The position numbers and the translations under genes are program-made. DNA of 41,159 nucleotides from Porphyromonadaceae bacterium UBA4262. GTDB lineage: Bacteria; Bacteroidota; Bacteroidia; Bacteroidales; Muribaculaceae. The stretch covers positions 2,282-43,440 of the forward strand of contig DGWI01000057.1 of assembly GCA_002396085.1 (NCBI GenBank). The letters run 5' to 3'. Of the stretch, positions 1 to 7,369 are shown in pieces. The notes beneath the pieces were generated by a model, which was not told the DNA's origin, ran no database searches, and saw nothing but the letters and a program-made list of their open reading frames with translations. Each line of letters begins with the position of its first letter. The stretch's first letter is position 1.

Positions 1-2446
1 ACTTGCCGGCATCGTCACGCGAGTAACCGAAGGTCATCTGGGTCAAGTCGTTGGTACCGAATGAGAAGAAGTCGACCACCTCGGCAATCTGGTCTGCAAC
101 CAGAGCAGCACGCGGAATCTCGATCATCGTACCCACCTTGTAGGCCACGGTCTCGCCACGCTCGGCAAACACGGCCTTGGCAGTCTTGTTGATGATGTCG
201 GCCTGCATCTGGATCTCGGCCTTGACGCCAATCAGCGGAACCATAATCTTGGGCTTGACAACAATGCCCTTGGCCTTGACGTTGAGCGCAGCCTCGATAA
301 TGGCGCGGGCCTGCATCTCGGTAATCTCGGGATAGGTGTTGCCCAGACGGCAGCCACGGTGACCCAGCATGGGGTTGAACTCCTCCAGGCCATCGCACAC
401 CAGTTTCACTTCCTCGAGCGTACGGCCGGTCTGATCGGCCAGTTCGCGCATCGTCTCCAACTGGTGGGGTACAAACTCGTGCAAGGGGGGATCGAGCAGG
501 CGAATGGTCACCTCATAGCCGTTCATGGCCGTGAAGATGCCTTCGAAGTCACCACGTTGCAGTGGCAGCAACTTGGCCAGGGCCACGCGGCGCGAGTCCA
601 CATCAGGGGCGATAATCATCTCGCGCATTGCCTTGATGCGGTCGCCCTCAAAGAACATGTGCTCGGTGCGGCACAGACCGATGCCGTGGGCACCCAGCTC
701 ACGAGCCTTCATGGCATCGCGAGGCGAGTCGGCGTTGGTGTACACGTCCATCTTGCTGTATTTCTCGGCCAGATTCATCACTGCGGCATAGTCGCCTCCC
801 AGGTCGGGATCGACGGTGGCAACGGGGCCATCATACACCTCGCCGGTGCTGCCGTTGATCGAAATCCAAGCGCCTTCCTTATAGGTCTTACCGTTCATCT
901 CGACGGTGCGAGCCTTGTAGTCAACCTTGATGGTTCCGGCACCCGACACACAGCACTTGCCCATACCACGAGCAACGACGGCTGCGTGCGATGTCATGCC
1001 ACCACGGGCGGTCAGGATACCCTGAGCCACGCTCATGCCGCGCAGGTCCTCGGGCGAGGTCTCGATGCGCACCATGATTACTTTCTTCTTGCGCTGGGCC
1101 CACTCCTCGGCATCGTCGGCAAAGAACACGATTTGGCCGGTAGCGGCACCCGGGCTGGCAGGAAGACCCTTGGCCATGACGTGAGCCTTCTTGACGGCGG
1201 CCTTGTCAAACACGGGGTGCAGCAACTCATCGAGTTTGCCCGGCTCCATGCGCTTGATCACGGTCTTCTCGTCAATCACACCCTCGCGCAGCAAGTCCAT
1301 GGCAATCTTGACCATAGCGGCACCAGTGCGCTTGCCATTGCGGGTCTGGAGCAGCCACAACTTGCCGTTCTGGATGGTGAACTCCAGGTCTTGCATATCG
1401 TGATAGTGGTCCTCCAATTTCTGCTGGATCTCAATCAACTGAGCGGCGCACTCGGGCATCGACTCCTCAAGCGAGGGATACTTCGAGGCACGATCTTCTT
1501 CGCTGATACCCTGCAGGGCGGCCCAGCGGCGGCTGCCCTCGATGGTGATCTGCTGGGGTGTGCGCACACCAGCCACGACATCCTCACCCTGGGCGTTGAT
1601 CAGATATTCGCCGTTGAAGATGTCCTCGCCGGTTCCGGCATCGCGTGTGAATGCAACGCCGGTGGCACTGGTGTTGCCCATGTTGCCATAGACCATAGCC
1701 TGCACGTTGACGGCAGTGCCATAGTGAGGCGGGATGCGGTTCATCTGGCGGTAGAGGATAGCGCGCTCGTTGTTCCAACTGTCAAACACAGCGTAGATAG
1801 CGCCCCACAGTTGCTCCCAAGCATCGGTCGGGAAGTCCTTGCCAGTGCTGGCCTTCACAGCAGCCTTGAAGCGGACAACCAGTTGCTTGAGGTCGTCAAC
1901 ATCGAGTTCGGTGTCAAGTTTCACACCCTTCTTCTCCTTGATTTCCTCGATGATCACCTCAAACGGGTCCTTATCTTGCTTGCTCTCGGGCTTCATGCCC
2001 AGCACAACGTCGCCATACATCTGCACAAAGCGACGGTAGCTGTCCCAAGCAAAGCGGGGATTACCCGACTTCTGGGCCAGAGTCTCGGCCACAGCATCAT
2101 TGATGCCCAGGTTCAGCACTGTGTCCATCATGCCGGGCATCGACACGGGAGCACCCGAGCGAACCGACACCAGCTGAGGATTGCTGGGGTCGTTAAACTT
2201 ATTTCCGGTCAGGCTCTCGATGTGCTCGATAGCCTTCTTGACATCGTCCTTAATCAGGTTGACAACTGCCTCACGGCCCTGCTCGTTATACAGCCGGCAC
2301 ATGTCGGTGGTGATGGTGAAACCCGGGGGAACAGGCACGCCAATCAGGTTCATCTCGGCCAGATTGGCACCCTTGCCGCCCAGAAGATCTCGCATGTCGG
2401 CACGGCCTTCTGCTTGGCCGTTACCGAAAGTGTAGATTGTCTTCAT
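1..2446 (-). CDS. ppdK: Pyruvate, phosphate dikinase (C-terminus beyond window)
   Basis: Interconverts pyruvate, ATP and phosphate with phosphoenolpyruvate, AMP and pyrophosphate; a cytoplasmic glycolytic/gluconeogenic enzyme common in anaerobes. The reverse strand is open from the ATG at 2446 to the left edge, about 815 codons. The N-terminus MKTIYTFGNGQAEGRADMRD and the nucleotide-binding stretch around GGKGANLAEM are typical. The phosphohistidine segment GGMTSHAAVVARG places the swivelling His at about residue 487. The window ends inside the PEP-binding barrel, just after FFSFGTNDLTQMTFGYSRDD, so the catalytic Cys loop (usually CGEHGG) and about 90 residues lie outside. No frameshift was seen. 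A TACCTTTG box at 2509-2516 (reverse) would give a leader of about 57 nt. The long open frame on the other strand is a composition shadow. Confidence 0.96.
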   Translation of the reverse strand, partial: MKTIYTFGNGQAEGRADMRDLLGGKGANLAEMNLIGVPVPPGFTITTDMCRLYNEQGREAVVNLIKDDVKKAIEHIESLTGNKFNDPSNPQLVSVRSGAPVSMPGMMDTVLNLGINDAVAETLAQKSGNPRFAWDSYRRFVQMYGDVVLGMKPESKQDKDPFEVIIEEIKEKKGVKLDTELDVDDLKQLVVRFKAAVKASTGKDFPTDAWEQLWGAIYAVFDSWNNERAILYRQMNRIPPHYGTAVNVQAMVYGNMGNTSATGVAFTRDAGTGEDIFNGEYLINAQGEDVVAGVRTPQQITIEGSRRWAALQGISEEDRASKYPSLEESMPECAAQLIEIQQKLEDHYHDMQDLEFTIQNGKLWLLQTRNGKRTGAAMVKIAMDLLREGVIDEKTVIKRMEPGKLDELLHPVFDKAAVKKAHVMAKGLPASPGAATGQIVFFADDAEEWAQRKKKVIMVRIETSPEDLRGMSVAQGILTARGGMTSHAAVVARGMGKCCVSGAGTIKVDYKARTVEMNGKTYKEGAWISINGSTGEVYDGPVATVDPDLGGDYAAVMNLAEKYSKMDVYTNADSPRDAMKARELGAHGIGLCRTEHMFFEGDRIKAMREMIIAPDVDSRRVALAKLLPLQRGDFEGIFTAMNGYEVTIRLLDPPLHEFVPHQLETMRELADQTGRTLEEVKLVCDGLEEFNPMLGHRGCRLGNTYPEITEMQARAIIEAALNVKAKGIVVKPKIMVPLIGVKAEIQMQADIINKTAKAVFAERGETVAYKVGTMIEIPRAALVADQIAEVVDFFSFGTNDLTQMTFGYSRDDAGK

Positions 2447-2508
2447 AAAAAACTGTGAATTCTTGTTATAATATATTTGTCTTTTTCTAAAATCCCAAAA
2501 AATTTCGG

Positions 2509-2516
2509 CAAAGGTA
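2509..2516 (-). promoter_or_regulatory. ppdK -7 box
   Basis: TACCTTTG on the reverse strand matches the Bacteroidetes -7 consensus TAnnTTTG. It is followed by CCGAAATTT. No clear -33 TTTG was found at the usual spacing. Confidence 0.55.
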
Positions 2517-2671
2517 CTCATTTTTGCGCAATTAGAGGGTCAATGGCATGCTTTAATAGCATTTTTTAAGATTTTTAGCAGCCAATTCAGTTGGTTTAAT
2601 TCTCTTTTCATTTATTGATGTTGCATTTTGTAACCAAAATCACGCATTTTAGTTATCGTTTTTAACCAACT

Positions 2672-2757
2672 CCGAAAACCGACAATCGACAACCGACAAC
2701 TGAGAACCGACAACCGACAACCGAAAACTAAAAACCGAAAACTGAAAACCGAAAACC
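2672..2757. repeat. Degenerate CCGAAAAC/CCGACAAC tandem repeat
   Basis: About eleven tandem 7-8-base units of CCGAAAAC, CCGACAAC and close variants fill most of the ppdK-trmN6 gap (2447-2789) next to the trmN6 promoter. The rest of the gap, 2517-2671, is AT-rich with no gene visible. Related repeats occur at 9493-9577 and 18079-18113. Confidence 0.8.
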
Positions 2758-2777
2758 TAATTTTCAATTAAAATCAC

Positions 2778-2785
2778 TACCTTTG
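2778..2785 (+). promoter_or_regulatory. trmN6 -7 box next to start codon
   Basis: TACCTTTG followed by CATC and then the ATG at 2790. With the usual distance from this box to the transcription start, transcription would begin at or next to the A of the ATG, giving a leaderless mRNA. No -33 element is evident. Confidence 0.65.
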
Positions 2786-2789
2786 CATC

Positions 2790-3488
2790 ATGTTTCGCTT
2801 TAAGCAATTCTCGGTTGAACACGACCGCTCGTCCATGAAGGTTGGCACCGACGGTGTGTTGCTCGGTGCCTGGGCTCGCCTCGATGAGGTGGGGCGTGTG
2901 CTCGATGTGGGCACAGGCTGCGGTGTCATCGCCCTGATGGCCGCGCAGCGCACGCCCGACAGTTGTCACATCGATGCCATCGACATCGACCAGGCGTCAG
3001 TGCTGGAGGCGAGTGGCAACTTTGCCCATTCGCCGTGGGCTTCGCGGCTCACTGCCCAACTCATCGACCTCAACGATTATGGTGCCGCTCAACCCTACGA
3101 TGTCATCGTCACCAATCCGCCTTATTATCAAGAAGAAGTCCTGCCACCCGATGCCGTGCGTTCGGCTGCTCGGCACACCCACTCGCTCAACTTCGACCAA
3201 CTCATGCAGGCCGCTGCCCGCCTCCTCACGCCCCAGGGCAGCATCGCCCTCGTCACCCCCGTCGAGGCTCGCGATGCCGTCCAGGTTGCAGCCACTTTCG
3301 CTGGCCTCCACCTGTGGCGGCTCACCACCGTCCACTCCATCGAAGGCGGTCCCGCCAAGCGTCTCCTCTGGCAATGGAGCAAACGCCCCCACACCACCCA
3401 GCGCGACACCCTCACCATCCACGACCACCAGGGCAACTACACCCCCCAGTACACCGCCCTCTGCCGCCCCTTCTACCTCAAATTCTAG
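2790..3488 (+). CDS. trmN6: tRNA1(Val) (adenine(37)-N6)-methyltransferase TrmN6
   Basis: SAM-dependent methyltransferase of the YfiC/TrmN6 family, which N6-methylates A37 of tRNA-Val. It has 232 residues, close to the family norm. The N-terminus FRFKQFSVEHDRSSMKVGTD is family-like. The SAM-binding motif I is LDVGTGCGVIAL (about 38-49), and the amino-methyltransferase motif IV is NPPYY (about 109-113). The ATG at 2790 is supported by the N-terminal match and by the promoter box four bases upstream. The C-terminal half is Pro/Arg/His-rich in other frames, which produces spurious overlapping ORFs on both strands. With dus at 8558 it is one of two core tRNA-modification genes flanking the restriction island. 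Confidence 0.93.
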   Translation: MFRFKQFSVEHDRSSMKVGTDGVLLGAWARLDEVGRVLDVGTGCGVIALMAAQRTPDSCHIDAIDIDQASVLEASGNFAHSPWASRLTAQLIDLNDYGAAQPYDVIVTNPPYYQEEVLPPDAVRSAARHTHSLNFDQLMQAAARLLTPQGSIALVTPVEARDAVQVAATFAGLHLWRLTTVHSIEGGPAKRLLWQWSKRPHTTQRDTLTIHDHQGNYTPQYTALCRPFYLKF

Positions 3489-3496
3489 GCAAACAA

Positions 3497-3587
3497 CTAT
3501 ACCGCCGAAAGGTCGTCGCGTGCGGCGACCGCAACAGCCATAGCCCTTTGGTGCCTATACACTGAAAGGGTGTCGCTAGCGGCGATC
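3497..3587 (+). repeat. Tandem pair of hairpin-forming units downstream of trmN6
   Basis: Two imperfect copies (3497-3530 and 3555-3587, 58-base period) share the pattern CTATAC...GAAAGG followed by a GC-rich stem. The stems are GGTCGTCGC with GCGGCGACC in copy 1 and GTGTCGC with GCGGCGAT in copy 2, both with G-U pairs. They lie directly after the trmN6 stop. They could be 3'-end stabilisers or weak terminators, but no T-run follows either. Confidence 0.6.
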
Positions 3588-3622
3588 GTCTGCTCCCTCA
3601 ACTTCAACAAATCCCCCAAAAA

Positions 3623-3654
3623 TTTGCTCATCTCACTTAAAAGATGTAATTTTG
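3623..3654 (+). promoter_or_regulatory. Strong Bacteroidetes promoter of the R-M island
   Basis: TTTG at 3623-3626, 20 bases, then TAATTTTG at 3647-3654: one of the best -33/-7 matches in the window. Transcription would start near 3660, about 380-400 nt before mod, leaving a long untranslated leader or a separate small RNA. Confidence 0.7.
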
Positions 3655-3659
3655 CGGCA

Positions 3660-4040
3660 CATCGTTGGTGTGCTCTATTGGCTATTGTTTGCTGCATCTA
3701 GCCGTTTCGGTAGTTTTTCTCTGTCGAAACGTCTGAAATGAAGTGCAATAACCTAAAGAGCAAGGCACAGAGGTGCCGACTGCGATGATATATTACATAG
3801 AAGCGTTTTTTGCCTTACCTTGATGTAAATTCGCCAAATTTTATTAGAGAACGGTAAGCAGCAAATTGGCGCTATGCGTGCCTGTATACACAGCCCTACG
3901 CGGGCTTCGGTATAGGTTTTCGCGTAGGGTTTGCTGTATTAGTTCTCGTGGCGTTTGGCGATGCCTACATCAATGAAACAGCATGAAAAAGCCCTACGCA
4001 TTCGCATTGTTTATAGGTTGGTTTAGGGGCTGCACCAACC
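3660..4040 (+). ncRNA. Structured leader or small RNA upstream of mod
   Basis: This gene-free stretch is dense in inverted repeats. CGTTTCG/CGAAACG pair at 3703-3731, and GGCAC/GTGCC pair around an AGAG loop at 3764-3777. CGCCAAATTT (3832-3841) nearly pairs with AAATTGGCG (3863-3871). A perfect 9-bp stem CCCTACGCG/CGCGTAGGG spans 3894-3929, extended by ACAG/CTGT. GGTTGGT/ACCAACC (4016-4040) abuts the GTG of mod. A second CCCTACGC at 3992-3999 can compete for CGCGTAGGG. With the promoter at 3623 this looks like a regulatory leader or a discrete RNA. It matches no RNA family I can name; tmRNA, RNase P, SRP and tRNA were excluded by eye. Confidence 0.5.
3973..4026 (+). CDS. Possible 17-residue leader peptide upstream of mod
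   Basis: ATG at 3973 opens a frame encoding MKQHEKALRIRIVYRLV, ending in TAG at 4024-4026, 14 bases before the GTG of mod and out of frame with it. The ORF covers the second CCCTACGC copy (3992-3999) and the 5' arm of the GGTTGGT/ACCAACC hairpin, so ribosomes on it would change the folding around the mod start. The peptide is basic and not recognised. Its coding status is inferred only from position. Confidence 0.3.
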   Translation: MKQHEKALRIRIVYRLV

Positions 4041-5897
4041 GTGAAAAGAACTGCCACCATGACTAGCCAACAACGGCAAGACCTGATAGCCAAAGTCAAT
4101 CAGATAGAGGGCTTAAGCATCGAGGAGCGCTCAGCACTGCTTGGACTGCTCCGTTCGCACAAAAAGTACGGCCTGGTTTGGGAAGACAAACCCGAGGACG
4201 TGGAGGAACGGCTGCGCGACCAAATCCCCGTACTGACTGAAGTGAAAGAGCGTGCCATCATTAGTGACAATCCGGATGCACCGAACCATATTCTTATCGA
4301 GGGCGACAACCTTGAAGCACTCACCACGCTTGCCTTCACCCACGCTGGCAAAATCGACGTTATCTATATCGACCCACCGTATAACACCGGCAACAAAGAT
4401 TTTGTTTACAATGACAGTTATGTTGACAGTGAGGACTCCTACCGACACAGCAAATGGCTCTCGTTTATGGCAAAACGCCTACGCATCGCCAAAAAACTCC
4501 TCAGCGACCGAGGAGTCATCTTCATATCCATCGACGAAAACGAAGTTGGCCCATTAAGACTTCTGGGCGATGAAATTTTCCTATCTAATAATTTTGTAGG
4601 TCAATGGAATTGGTTTAAATCTGCCACTCCTCCGGCATTATCAAAAAAAGTCAAACGAACAATTGAGTATGTTCTTTGTTGGCAAGTTTCAACGAATGAA
4701 GACAAATTCAGAGGCGTTCAAAAAGTAAGCAAGAGTAACGATCCTTTCACAAAACCTCAAAACACGTTCAAGGTTCTTACTTTTCCTCCCAATAGTATTA
4801 CATGTGCCATAACTAATGGAATTATTCCAGCCGGGACTTATGGTACTGATAAATTCCCGAATGAATTACTTGATGACATCATAGTTGTAAATGGTAAAAA
4901 CTCTAATATTGTTCGATTTAACAATCGATTTATTTGGGTTCAATCTACACTTGATGAGAATATTAGGCAGGGTCTATATATTGAGCTCTCCAAAAAAGGT
5001 GTTTTGTCGTACAAACGTGGTCAATATAGTAGGGAGGTACCACCAAACTTAATAGATGAAAAAGTAGGTGTGGATACGACAGAAAATGCTGGTCGTATGC
5101 TACTCGAAATATTTAATAATCAAAAACTTTTCGATTATCCCAAGCCTGTATCACTAATCAAATATCTTATCAACTTCATTGATTGTAGTAATTTGAAAAT
5201 TCTTGATTTCTTTGCTGGCAGTGGCACGACGTTGCACGCTGTAATGCAGTTGAACGAAAAGGGCGGTAATCGCCAATGCATCTTGGTTACCAACAACGAG
5301 AACGGCATCTGTGAGAATGTGACTTACGAGCGCAACAAGCGCGTAGTCAACGGCTACACCAAGCCCAACGGTGAGTATGTTGAAGGGTTGCATGCCAACA
5401 ACCTGCGCTACTACCGCACGAGACTGATTGACCGCTCACGATCACCTCAAAACTTACGGCAATTGGTGGCTCTATCCACCGACATGCTCTGTATCAAAGA
5501 AGATCTATATAGCGAAATGAACGAGTTTGTCGGACAGCAGACACTTCAAAATGTGTTCAGATATTTCGAGAAAGGTGACAAACGAATGATGGTTATTTAC
5601 AATGAGGAGGCTGTGCCCGAGATTGTCAAACTGATTGAGAAATGCGACTTACCATGTGGCCAACACATCAAGGTGTATGTATTCTCACCCAGTGAAGATC
5701 CTTGGGCTGGAGAGTTTGACAGTGTGGAAGACAAAGTGGAACTATGTGCATTGCCGTTAGCAATTCTTAATGCCTATAAGCGGGTACTTCCCAAACAGCA
5801 TCCTGACGATGTTTTTGTGAAGCCCGAGAGTGTCCAAGAAGAAATACAAACTGACGGCAACTCCATATTTGATAACACGAAAGGGGGCGAAGCATGA
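4041..5897 (+). CDS. mod: Type III R-M DNA adenine methyltransferase (Mod)
   Basis: Modification and recognition subunit of a type III restriction system; methylates adenine in an asymmetric site and forms the Mod-Res complex. Numbered from GTG 4041 (618 aa), it has catalytic motif IV DPPYNTG at 111-117, followed by the long central target-recognition region, then SAM motif I FAGSGTT at about 391-397. This is the beta-class order of type III enzymes. An ATG at 4059 (MTSQQRQ) is an equally plausible start, because the GTG sits directly against the 3' arm of a hairpin. The centre, about 4570-5205, is clearly more AT-rich than both flanks, as expected for an exchanged recognition domain. It overlaps the helicase gene by 4 bases (ATGA at 5894). 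Confidence 0.93.
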   Translation: MKRTATMTSQQRQDLIAKVNQIEGLSIEERSALLGLLRSHKKYGLVWEDKPEDVEERLRDQIPVLTEVKERAIISDNPDAPNHILIEGDNLEALTTLAFTHAGKIDVIYIDPPYNTGNKDFVYNDSYVDSEDSYRHSKWLSFMAKRLRIAKKLLSDRGVIFISIDENEVGPLRLLGDEIFLSNNFVGQWNWFKSATPPALSKKVKRTIEYVLCWQVSTNEDKFRGVQKVSKSNDPFTKPQNTFKVLTFPPNSITCAITNGIIPAGTYGTDKFPNELLDDIIVVNGKNSNIVRFNNRFIWVQSTLDENIRQGLYIELSKKGVLSYKRGQYSREVPPNLIDEKVGVDTTENAGRMLLEIFNNQKLFDYPKPVSLIKYLINFIDCSNLKILDFFAGSGTTLHAVMQLNEKGGNRQCILVTNNENGICENVTYERNKRVVNGYTKPNGEYVEGLHANNLRYYRTRLIDRSRSPQNLRQLVALSTDMLCIKEDLYSEMNEFVGQQTLQNVFRYFEKGDKRMMVIYNEEAVPEIVKLIEKCDLPCGQHIKVYVFSPSEDPWAGEFDSVEDKVELCALPLAILNAYKRVLPKQHPDDVFVKPESVQEEIQTDGNSIFDNTKGGEA

Positions 5898-7369
5898 AAC
5901 AAATAGCCTATCAACAGAAAGCCATAGCCGAACTCACTGAAAAGGTTATCACCCTGCTCAATACGGGTGAGATGCGGCGTAAAATTGTATTTAATGCTCC
6001 AACTGGCAGCGGCAAGACCGTGATGGCATGTGAGGCATTAGCACAGATTGTTGATGCGTTGCACGACCGTGGTGACTCGCGATGGCAAGAAGTCGCATTC
6101 ATCTGGTTTGCACCACGCAAACTGCATTTGCAGAGTTATAGCAAACTGCGACTCGCCTACGAGGACAATCGCCGCCTCTCTCCTGTGATGTTTGATGAGT
6201 TGGACCAGGTCGAAGGTATACAGTCAGGCGAGATTTTGTTTGTAAACTGGGAGAGTGTAAACAAGGACACCAATATCATGGCTCGTGAGAGCGAATCTTC
6301 GGCTAGCATCTATGAGGTTGCCCGACGCACGCGCGAGGAACTGGGGCTGCCCATTGTGGTCATCATTGATGAGGAGCACATGTTCTGGAATAAGACCGCT
6401 GACAAGAGCAAACAAGTGCTGGATCGTATCAATCCAAACGTGGAAATACGCATCAGTGCCACGCCCAAGACTATCTCAAGCCACACTGTTACCATCGAAC
6501 GTTATGAGGTAATTGAGGCCGAAATGATTAAGCGTGAGGTTGTGCTCAATCCCGATGTCAATGAGGGTGTAAGTGATGAACAAACGCTTAATGAGCACCT
6601 ACTGCGTCATGCCCTGACCAAGCGTAAACAATTGGCTGAAGCCTATCGTGCTCAAGGTACGAATATCAACCCCTTGCTGCTCATTCAGTTGCCTAACGAT
6701 AGTGAAAAGATGAACAGCGACGATGAACGGATTGCTGAGCAAGTTAAGGTCTTCTTGAGTATGAATCCGTTGTGGGGAATCAGTGCTGAAAATGGCAAAC
6801 TGGCAGTGTGGCTGGCTGGCGAGAAAACCAACCTTGACGGGTTGGAACAACCCGACAGCATGGTGGAGGTGTTGTTGTTTAAGGAAGCAATCGCCCTGGG
6901 GTGGGACTGCCCACGCGCCGCGGTGTTGCTCATCTTCCGCAAGTTGCAGAGCGACACATTTACCATTCAGACTGTTGGCCGTATCTTGCGTATGCCTGAG
7001 CAACGCCACTATCCCGATGGCCGGCTGAATGTGGGCTACGTGTATACCGACATAGCCAAAGACAAGATACAAATTGTTGCCGCTGACGCAAGTTATATCC
7101 ATAAAAATGCTGTGATAGCATACCGTCGTAAGGAATTGAATAATGTGATACTGAGTAGCACCTATAGTGAACGCCCTAATGCTGGACGCAATTATTTAGG
7201 GCCGGACTTTAAGAGGGTGCTCATGGAAACAGCCATTGAGTTTTTCAAAATTGAACATGCTAAAACCCGGGTATTCTCATTTGCGGCCATGCAAAGGGAA
7301 GAAGATGATCCATTGCCAGAAAAGAAAAACGATGAACTGCAGATTGGTGAGAACTGCCAGCGTGTGTGA
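5894..7369 (+). CDS. res: Type III restriction enzyme Res, helicase part (split gene)
   Basis: ATP-dependent translocase half of the type III restriction subunit, 491 aa. Visible SF2 motifs are Walker A NAPTGSGKT (34-42), DEEH box IIDEEH (157-162), motif III SAT (188-190) and motif VI QTVGRILR (359-366), preceded by LFKEAIALGWDCPRA. Type III Res proteins normally continue into a C-terminal endonuclease domain, but here the frame stops at 7367-7369 inside a GTGTGTGA sequence. The next ORF begins at the overlapping GTG and carries the nuclease. Removing one GT from 7362-7368 would join the two as ...NCQRV-KGVLRLDV.... The product may therefore be two translationally coupled polypeptides, a broken enzyme, or an artefact of an indel. 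Confidence 0.9.
   Translation: MKQIAYQQKAIAELTEKVITLLNTGEMRRKIVFNAPTGSGKTVMACEALAQIVDALHDRGDSRWQEVAFIWFAPRKLHLQSYSKLRLAYEDNRRLSPVMFDELDQVEGIQSGEILFVNWESVNKDTNIMARESESSASIYEVARRTREELGLPIVVIIDEEHMFWNKTADKSKQVLDRINPNVEIRISATPKTISSHTVTIERYEVIEAEMIKREVVLNPDVNEGVSDEQTLNEHLLRHALTKRKQLAEAYRAQGTNINPLLLIQLPNDSEKMNSDDERIAEQVKVFLSMNPLWGISAENGKLAVWLAGEKTNLDGLEQPDSMVEVLLFKEAIALGWDCPRAAVLLIFRKLQSDTFTIQTVGRILRMPEQRHYPDGRLNVGYVYTDIAKDKIQIVAADASYIHKNAVIAYRRKELNNVILSSTYSERPNAGRNYLGPDFKRVLMETAIEFFKIEHAKTRVFSFAAMQREEDDPLPEKKNDELQIGENCQRV

Noticed and set aside
359..2458. Forward open frame of 699 codons
   Set aside because: It is the complement of ppdK, whose reverse-strand translation matches the enzyme throughout. 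The forward product is His/Leu/Gly-rich without motifs; codon bias creates the shadow.
2672..2757. Possible CRISPR array
   Set aside because: Units are only 7-8 bases, degenerate and without spacers, and no cas genes are present.
3489..4040. tRNA, tmRNA, RNase P or SRP RNA gene in the mod leader
   Set aside because: None of the conserved cores (T-arm GGTTC, tmRNA tag frame, P4 helix, SRP apical loop) could be found.
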